Source: GCA-020348445 sp965372465 (GTDB taxonomy: Archaea > Thermoplasmatota > Thermoplasmata > GCA-020350865). From it: a DNA stretch of 22,203 nucleotides. Made by a program: the position numbers and the translations under genes. The stretch is taken from NCBI GenBank assembly GCA_965372465.1, contig CBDVCK010000022.1:1-22203 (forward strand). The letters are read 5' to 3'. Each line of letters opens with the position of its first letter. Within the stretch, counting starts at the first letter, position 1. The notes below the pieces were generated by a model. The model did no database searches and was not told the DNA's origin. It was given only the letters and a program-made list of their open reading frames with translations. Of the stretch, positions 7,995 to 15,800 are shown one piece after another.

Positions 7995-8801
7995 CTATAG
8001 CACCAATTTTTCAGACACCCTCTTGTAGAAATCCATTGAAAAGCGAACAAGCTCTGCAGGTTTTTCTGACGCAGTAAATTTTATTTCCGCCTCGCTTTGA
8101 ACCTGGGTCTCGTACTGGCCATCCAGGACCAGAATACAGGGTCTTTCCGGTTCCAGAAGTTTGATTGTGATTTCGCTTTCGATTGGTACAACATAAGGTC
8201 TTGCAGATAGTTTGAATGGGGCAATTGGTGCAATTACAAAAGCATTGACCCTGGGATCGATTAGGGGGCTTCCCACGCTCATCGCATAGCAGGTTGATCC
8301 TGTGGGAGTGGCAACGATCACGCCATCTGCCCTGATATCCGAAAGAAGGTTATCATCCACCATGATCTTAAAATGCCTCATCTTGGCAACATGGGATGTG
8401 TGAATCACGGCTTCGTTTATGGAATCATATAATCTATCCCCATTCAATTCTGTTTTGAGCCTTGCTCTTTTATCAATGATATAGTCCCCATTTAGAATTC
8501 GAGTGAGGCTCTCAAGTGCCTGGTCAGGAGAAACCTCCGTGAGAAATCCCAGAACACCTGCATTGATGCAAAAGAGTTTGACTTTTGCTCTTTGAAGGGC
8601 CCAAAGAACTGTTCCGTCCCCGCCTATTGTAATCAGTATATCGGGATTCATTTGGGATAGGGTTTTACCTTCCACTTCCAATTTTGCTGCCAGGCTTTCT
8701 TCAATTGTAATTTCTGCTTTGTCCTTTAGAAAATCGATTACCTCTTTGGCAATCCCGGTTGCCTTTTCTATGTTTGGATTGGAAAGCACTCCGAACTTCA
8801 T
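7995..8801 (-). CDS. nadK: NAD kinase
   Basis: A 268-residue ATP/polyphosphate-NAD kinase, the enzyme that makes NADP from NAD. The signature GGDGT is at 60-64, followed by NAGVLGFLTEV (80-90), the NE pair near 129, and the conserved ADGVIVATPTGSTCYAMSVGSPLIDP stretch that starts near residue 158, split here only by normal family variation. Length is typical of archaeal and bacterial enzymes. Its ATG overlaps the TGA of the upstream phosphatase as ATGA (8798-8801), and GGAGG lies 7 bases before the ATG, inside the upstream coding sequence, so independent re-initiation is possible. The pairing with an IMPase-like protein recalls Methanocaldococcus MJ0917, a single fused NADP phosphatase/NAD kinase; here the two halves are separate genes in the same order. 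Confidence 0.95.
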   Translation of the reverse strand: MKFGVLSNPNIEKATGIAKEVIDFLKDKAEITIEESLAAKLEVEGKTLSQMNPDILITIGGDGTVLWALQRAKVKLFCINAGVLGFLTEVSPDQALESLTRILNGDYIIDKRARLKTELNGDRLYDSINEAVIHTSHVAKMRHFKIMVDDNLLSDIRADGVIVATPTGSTCYAMSVGSPLIDPRVNAFVIAPIAPFKLSARPYVVPIESEITIKLLEPERPCILVLDGQYETQVQSEAEIKFTASEKPAELVRFSMDFYKRVSEKLVL

Positions 8802-9604
8802 CCGCTATCCTCCAAATCTGTAACTCCTGTACTTCTCAAAGCTTCTAAGGCCCTGATATCGCCCACGGCGATGATATTGGATCTAGATTTAATGTCAAGG
8901 TCCATATCCAATATATCGTATGTATCATTAAAAACTTCCCCTCCAGCCTCTCTGAGAATGAGGGTGCTTGCCGCGATATCTGTGACCCTTAAACCTAGAT
9001 GTGCAGGGGAATAATTCTGATAGTAAATATCTAATGCACCGCTGGCCACAAGACACATCTCCAAGGAAGCACAGCCCAATGCCCTGCCCCGTCTGGGTTT
9101 TTTTGCGATATTGTAAGTTCGTGATGTGGCGCGCTCCCCGATGTACAAAGTGAACATGGAATCTTTTTGGTGATATTGTTTCACTTGGATTCTCTTATCA
9201 TTCAAGAAGGCACCATTGCCCTTCTCGGCCCAGAAGGTGTCACCAGTAACCAGGTTCCGAACAAGACCATAATTGACATCAGAGAGCTGAGATTTACCAA
9301 CCGCAAGGGATAATGCGTAAAAAGGAATGCCCCTTATGGCATTATGGGTTCCATCGATTGGATCAACAACCAGTGTTTTTTCGGATTTGTTGTCAACAAA
9401 TCCTGCTTCCTCGCTCAGTATGTTCAGGTTTTCTTCTTTTTCTGCAAGGACCTTAAAGATTATCTGCTCGGCTGCATCATCAATGAGTTTTGTGGGAGTG
9501 CCATCCGCGCCAATGCCCAATTCCTCTCCCAAATTCACATCATTCTCCATTTTCTTAATAGATTTTTCAACCTCATGGGCTATTGTAAAAAGTAATTCTT
9601 TCAT
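8798..9604 (-). CDS. Inositol monophosphatase/FBPase IV-type phosphatase, candidate NADP phosphatase
   Basis: A 268-residue member of the Mg-dependent, Li-sensitive phosphatase superfamily. Metal ligands are present: SEEAG with Glu65/66, DPIDGT (81-86), and Asp209 in the VTDIAAS stretch that replaces the usual W-D-x-A-[AG]. Archaeal members hydrolyse inositol-1-phosphate, fructose-1,6-bisphosphate or, in MJ0917-type proteins, NADP. The overlap with NAD kinase makes NADP phosphatase attractive, but this is inference. Start choice: an in-frame ATG exists at 9664, but a TATA-like AACTATAAAATC (9639-9650) lies inside that 20-codon extension, the extension begins inside a 95-bp repeat, and MKELLFTIAHEVEKSI is where family alignments normally begin. 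The ATG at 9604 was therefore taken. First gene of the phosphatase-nadK-JAMM operon. Confidence 0.88.
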   Translation of the reverse strand: MKELLFTIAHEVEKSIKKMENDVNLGEELGIGADGTPTKLIDDAAEQIIFKVLAEKEENLNILSEEAGFVDNKSEKTLVVDPIDGTHNAIRGIPFYALSLAVGKSQLSDVNYGLVRNLVTGDTFWAEKGNGAFLNDKRIQVKQYHQKDSMFTLYIGERATSRTYNIAKKPRRGRALGCASLEMCLVASGALDIYYQNYSPAHLGLRVTDIAASTLILREAGGEVFNDTYDILDMDLDIKSRSNIIAVGDIRALEALRSTGVTDLEDSG

Positions 9605-9638
9605 GTATTTCCCACTCAAAAAGAGTATGTTGTGCTTT

Positions 9639-9650
9639 GATTTTATAGTT
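9639..9650 (-). promoter_or_regulatory. Possible TATA box for the phosphatase-nadK-JAMM operon
   Basis: The minus strand reads AACTATAAAATC, centred about 40 bases upstream of the ATG at 9604. It predicts a transcription start near 9619 and a leader of about 14 bases. It lies just downstream, in the transcription sense, of the 95-bp tandem repeats, so those would be in the upstream control region. Confidence 0.4.
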
Positions 9651-9655
9651 GTGGT

Positions 9656-9845
9656 ATAAATCATCGACTCCTGGCTCTTACTTCTTCAAATGATTTATGT
9701 AAGAGGATTATCGTACTCAAACATTTATCTAGATAGATGAGCCTTGTCATATAAATTATCGCCACCTGGCTTTTGCTTTTATAGATGATTTATGTAAAAG
9801 GACCATCGTCACCATACATTTACCCAGATAGATGAGCCTTGTAAT
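9656..9845. repeat. Two tandem copies of a 95-bp direct repeat
   Basis: Unit A spans about 9656-9750 and unit B about 9751-9845. The offset is a constant 95 bases across the whole unit with no gaps, and by hand count about 72 of 91 compared positions agree (roughly 79%). Two blocks are perfectly kept: ATGATTTATGTAA (9690 and 9785) and AGATAGATGAGCCTTGT (9731 and 9826). Within each unit, a weak inverted pairing is possible between the GATTTATGT block and the later ACATTTA block. Neither unit keeps a shared open frame, and no tRNA-like or C/D-box structure is visible. The repeats fill most of the gap between the protease stop and the phosphatase operon. They could be an upstream regulatory array or a duplicated small-RNA-like unit; the function is unknown. 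Confidence 0.85.
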
Positions 9846-9890
9846 GTGAATATTTTCGATTTTAAAAATTTATTTTATATTGGATTTTTA

Positions 9891-12800
9891 TCATCTCATA
9901 ATACCTGACGTACCGCAGTTCGGGCATTGAACCTTAAAAGGTCGGTGTGTTACTTCCATTTCGAAAACATAACTGCAATCAGGACAGCTTATCATTTCAA
10001 TTCGCGGGAATACTATTCCACTTGCCTTTGCGGTTTTTTGGGCCCCAGGCGAATAAGTTAAAGCTGGTTGCTGTCTTGCACCGGTTCTTCTCAATACCAA
10101 TATCGCGGCAATAATTCCGCATATGATCAATATCATTAAAAATATCCAGACATATGGTATGTCAAATTCCTCTTCTTCTTCATCAACATCGATCGTGAGG
10201 GTAATGTCACCTGCTTTAATGCCATCTGCTGAGGTTGTGGAAATTGTGACAAAATAAATCCCTGGCTCGGCATCGGAGGGTATGTTCATGCTTATTGAAA
10301 TAACCCTGGACCCATCCAATGGAACAGAAGGATTGTCGTTTGAAAAATCTGCACTCCATCCCTCGGGTAGTTCCCTAAATCTTATGTCCAGCTCCTCTTC
10401 CCAATTACCGTTGTTGGAGAGCTCTATTGTGAAAATCAGCTCCTTACCCTGGATAACCGAAAATTCTTGCTCATGGGAATCGATATCCACATCGTAGATC
10501 CGTTGAACACCTGTTGAAAGCTCAATGGAATCATGACCGTCATCGGAGAGGGGTGTGGTTCCGGCGATAGTGATGATATCTTGGGTATAGGCAACAGCAT
10601 TATCGGGTATACTGACCAGGACCATGATTTCTGTGATTTCTCCCAATCCGGGCATGCTGCCTGTATCAGGAATTCTATTGTTGTTTGTATCTCGGAGATG
10701 GATGTTGCCATCACCATTTAAGAGCACAACCTCCCAATTGCTGCTTGAGGATGCAGAAAGATCGATTACTGCCTGGTAATTGTAATTGTTCTGTACACTC
10801 ACAAGATAGGTAACTTCTTTTCCCGGATCATCGGTTTTTGAATTTGGTTCCGTTTCAAGGATAATATTGCCAGAAAGCTCCACTTTGGATTTCAATACCA
10901 CAGATTTTGTATCGCCTGCAGGCAGCGAGGAATGAAATGTTACGGTGGCCTCATCCTGGGTATAAGCCTGTGCATTACCTGGTATTTTTACCTCCACTAC
11001 CACATCCAAGGTATCGTCCCATGGATTCAAAACTCCAGTATCAGGAAATCCATCACCATCCGAATCTGATAATTTAGTTGAGCCATCAATTGCGAGAAAA
11101 TCAATGTTCCAGTCATTATTTGAGGTGGCTGTGATGTCAATTGTATCCTCGTGGTTCTGCGTATTTGAAACTGTTATGATATATTGGACTGAGGCGCTGT
11201 TTTGTCCTTCCTTTTCATAGTTGGGCACAACCAAATCCAATTCACCGGAAAGGGCAACAAAGGTTTTGATTGTGAGTTCAGAGACGCTGTTTGGGGATAA
11301 GGCAGTCACTGCAAATTCCTTATAATCGTATGCAAGAGCTGTGTCTGGTGGTGTGATACTAAAGGAATATATCTTGATGGCAAAGGCACCCAGCGAAAAG
11401 CCGGAAACACTGAAATCCGTTATCCAACCATACCAAGTCCCTACAATAGGTGAAATATCCAGGTCCACAATAACCTGGGTGTTGCCAAAGTTTGTAACGG
11501 TAACAGTATATGGGACAGCTACCTCGGGGGGTGTTTCCTTGTCGGTTTGTGATGTATTGACATCAATTGAAAAATATCCAATAGTAATGCTAAGTGTTTG
11601 CAAGGTATCCCTTTGATTTTGATCACCATAGGACGTGCCGGTAATGTCTATTATTATCCTATCGCCAAGACGAGCATTCTCAGGGTTGGTAACAGATAGG
11701 AGCACAGTGGTTTGCTGGAAGGCATTCAACATCACTAGGGTTTCATCCAAATCATACTGCCAACCGCTGGAAATCCCTGATTCGGTACCAGTCATGCCGA
11801 GAGAAAAGGAGTCTGGACCATTCCCTTGATTTATTACAGTGATGTTGTAATATCGGGTCTCATCCGGTATGAAATCCAGCTGAAAGTTTTGAGTTTCCAG
11901 ATCGATTCCGAACCATTGATTCACGGTCAATGTAATTGATTGGGAATCCGAATCTTTGACCGTACTGTCCAGTTTTAAATCTCCTATCACATTTGCATGA
12001 TAATCCCCATGTTCAGATGATTGCGGTGTGATGGTCAGGGTAACCATATCAGTATCGCCTGGCAGCAATTGAAAACCGTTTTGATCGAATGAAACATCCC
12101 ATTCATCTACATTGGTTCCATCTATGCTCAGGTCAACTGAACCCATTGCATTTCCATTGTTTTTTACCAAAATTTCATAAAATGCTGATTCGTCTTTTCC
12201 CACATCCTCCACATCGTCGATGATTGTCAATTCGATATCGTACTGGTTGCCCATGCCATATATCTCCACATCATCCACCCACCAGCCATTATCGGTAAGA
12301 ACCACACCCGAACTCAGATAGAATCGAATCTGCACCTCATGGCCAACATACCCTGAAATGTCAATTACTTCCTCGCTCCAAGGATTTAGGGTCCCACTGT
12401 AAGAATCCAGTGACTCCCAACCACCACCGTCAGCACTGATCTCTACATATCCCCAATCTTGTATGAATGGAAAATCATCTATGCTATATCTATGATGGAA
12501 TATGAGGATAACTGAAGTGGCGTCAATGAGGTCAATTACAGGCGAGGTGAGATACTGATCTGCCACCACCGTGTACTGACCCAATAAATCTTCATCAGCG
12601 CACCACCAGGATGTGGTAGGACTGTAGCTATCCGAAGTTGTCAGATGCCATATCGGATCCAATATAAGAGATGAGGTTGAAGACTCCCAATCACCCTCAC
12701 CGCTTTCCATGTTATCCGTAAAGAACCTCGTATAAACCGTTATTTGACTGGATATCATATCATTTTCTGCGACCTCATCATTTACCAGTAAAGTCGTTAT

Positions 12801-15800
12801 CTCGATGGAATAGAATCCACTATAGGAAGGTACCCACTGCCATTCGAGGTAGGTGCTTTCCCCACTATTTAGAATGATATTTTCCTTATATTCAGAAAAT
12901 ATTGTGAAACCATAGAAATTTTTAATCTCCAGTAATACCGCAAAATCACTCTGATCATTCTTTCCGGTGTTCTCGCAAGTGGTACCCATGTCAACTGAAT
13001 CTCCAACAAATACCTCTGACGGGTTGTTTAGGTTCAATACCCTCACATCGTTGTAGATGGGTAAAAACCATACAATAAAATTCTTGAACATCGCAGATAA
13101 ATCTGCATCTGTCCAGTCATTCACATCCCTGTTCCCGTTCCAATAGATGACCTTTCCTCCCGAGGAAAGCTCTGTGGCTATTATCTTGTCAAATCCATCG
13201 GAAAGCTCTGCCACAGTTTGAGCGCCTCTTGAGGTGTCGGCCTCCACAGCATCATGATCAGTTTCCCCAACCGAAAACTGACTTCCTGTGGGAAATTGAC
13301 CGAAGATACCGTCCATTATGGGATGCGAGCCGTTTCTTACGATGAATGTGTTCTCCCCCATATTGTCACCGAATACTGTGGATCTTACTAAGTCCGCAAG
13401 AAGTGGATCGTTTGGGCTGCCCAGTGAGTCATAGCCAGTTACAAGAAGAACACCGCCAAGGGCTATGTAATCCTCCAATGCCTCCTTCTCAGTATCATCA
13501 ATCGCCCTGTTCTCGTTGAAAAAGATCACTATCTGGTATAGAAGAAGAACAGATATATCACTTGTATAACCAGATTGGGCATTATTATCCAGTACAGCAA
13601 AGGGTTTTCCAAGATCATTGAGAATAGAGGTTACACTTTGAAGCTGATTGCCGTCAGAAATTAGCCCGATTGTCCCTGGTATAGGGCCGTTAGATACCAA
13701 AATCGAGGTGTTTAAAAAATTGTTCCCAGTCACATTTTCGTCGGGTAGAACCGGGGTTGCGATTTCTACAAGATATTGCCCTTCGTTTGAAGGAGCCGTC
13801 CACATAAAAGAGACCGATTTTGCATCGCCGCTTGCAAGATTCGAAATAACTGTCTGTGATTCAAGGCTCCCGTCCACAGTGAAGTTGACTGTGATATCAG
13901 TTTCGTCATTCAATCCGATGTTCACGATGGTGGCGTTTACAAAGGTATCCTGATTTGGACTCAAATATGACGGAACTTGAATGTTCATGACAGTCACATC
14001 CCGCTGCTCTCTTTCGTATTTGGACCAGGTAAAGGCATTGTAGAAAAGCTGGATATCATCCGAATTGGATTCGTATTCTATCCAATGTGAAATATAAACA
14101 AGGCCTTTGTTCACAATGATGGCCCCATTAGAATCAGATGACAATGCCACGTATCTTCCATCAATAAGATCATCTGCATCCCAGGAAAAGTCAGGTGGTA
14201 TTGCGGTTGCCTCCGTACCTGGGGTATATGGATCCGGAATGTTGTTGTACAATGGATGCAAAGGTTCCATCAGATTAAGAGTTGTTGTGGAGTCCACCTC
14301 GTAGGAAAGATCATCACGCATCCCAAACAATGGAGCCAGATCATTGTTATTTGGAACAAAATGGAACAGGGTAAGCGATGTGGCAACCAGACCATGCCCC
14401 TGTTGGACATAGGTTGTTATGGCATCAATCTCGCTATCTGTAAATTCCCAGGAATATGCAGATGAGATTAAAAGCACATCCGCATTTTTCGCTGCAAGAT
14501 CGTCATAGGTTATGTCGTTCTTATTGAGAGTTTGGTAGTCAATTTCCACAGGAGTTGTGCCAAAATACATCCAGTTCTCGTTGATATAATCCCAGGGTGC
14601 ATCCTCATGAAAGTCGGTCCCCCAGGAATCTAAAACAGCCACAAAAACAGGTTCTTTTGAGGTAACCAATACCGTGGTGTTTACCTTATTGTCAGCAACA
14701 AGCTCCTCGCCCTCAACCGGTAATGCATAGATTTCTACAGCGTACCACCCCTCGTCTGTGGGTGTCCATTCCAGTGTTATGGGTTGAGAGGATTCGGAAG
14801 CAAAAGAAGTAATAATTTCGTTATCCTTAAGAGTGCCATTTACAAGCAACTGGACCACCACGTCAGTCAGATCGACCTTACCAAGGTTCTGAAGCGTGGT
14901 ATTGAATTGAGCGAGCGTGTCGGGTTTGAAATATTTCTTGGTAATAATGTCTGTTACTGCTATATCTGGCTCCGCAATCACCTGCTTCTCCTGATAATTA
15001 TTGGCTGTGAAGTTCTCGTCAGCAACAGGCTCCACCTCGATACCTACCATGTAGATACCTGTTGGCGGAATCCAATCAAAGCTAACCAGTATTTGGTGTC
15101 CACTCAATATCTCAGTAACCAACGTCGTATCCTCGATTTGGCCATCCACCTTGAGGTTCACAACCACATCATTTTCATCGGAAAGCCCGTTGTTGAATAC
15201 CGTTGCGCTCACAGTTGCAACTTCGTTTGGAGCCAAATAATCATCAACCTGAATCTCTGAAACCCCAAGGTCATGTTCCGCTTGAAGCACTTCGCTTGCA
15301 ACTAAAGCGAAATTCTGATCGATTTCCGGGGTATCCAAATCTCCGTCCATTGCAATGTTCTGGGCAATAACCTCTATTGTCCAACTTCCTGGTTCTGGAT
15401 TTTCGATGAACACATTCTCCACATTGTTTAATGTATCGTAACTGCCACCCGAGGAGGACCATTTTGAGGTTATCAACCCCGCATTGCCATAATATACAGT
15501 ACCGTAAGGATCAGTCACCTTCAAATCCAGATTGTTTACAAGATGCTGGGATGAGGAAGTGACTCCGGGAACATCGGTCCACACCAGGGATATCTTCATG
15601 GGGGCATAGCCTGTTGGAGCCACGAAATAACTCACATTTTCACCTGTCATGAGATTTACTTCCTCGTCCACAATGAAATGGTTTAGACCTACTTCGTAAA
15701 CATTGCCCACATCCACACCGCCCCAACCCTGCTGGAACCGATCAGCCTGGGAAAACTCGTACTGATATGCATCTGCAATCAGTATTGCCTTTACAGTTGC

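Noticed and set aside
9656..9845. CRISPR array or C/D-box RNA in the repeat region
   Set aside because: There are only two diverged 95-bp units with no short identical repeats separated by unique spacers, and no proper RUGAUGA/CUGA box pairs.
14784..15260. 158-codon open frame on the plus strand inside the protease gene
   Set aside because: Antisense to the CARDB-encoding region; the translation is not domain-like and has no promoter or Shine-Dalgarno support.
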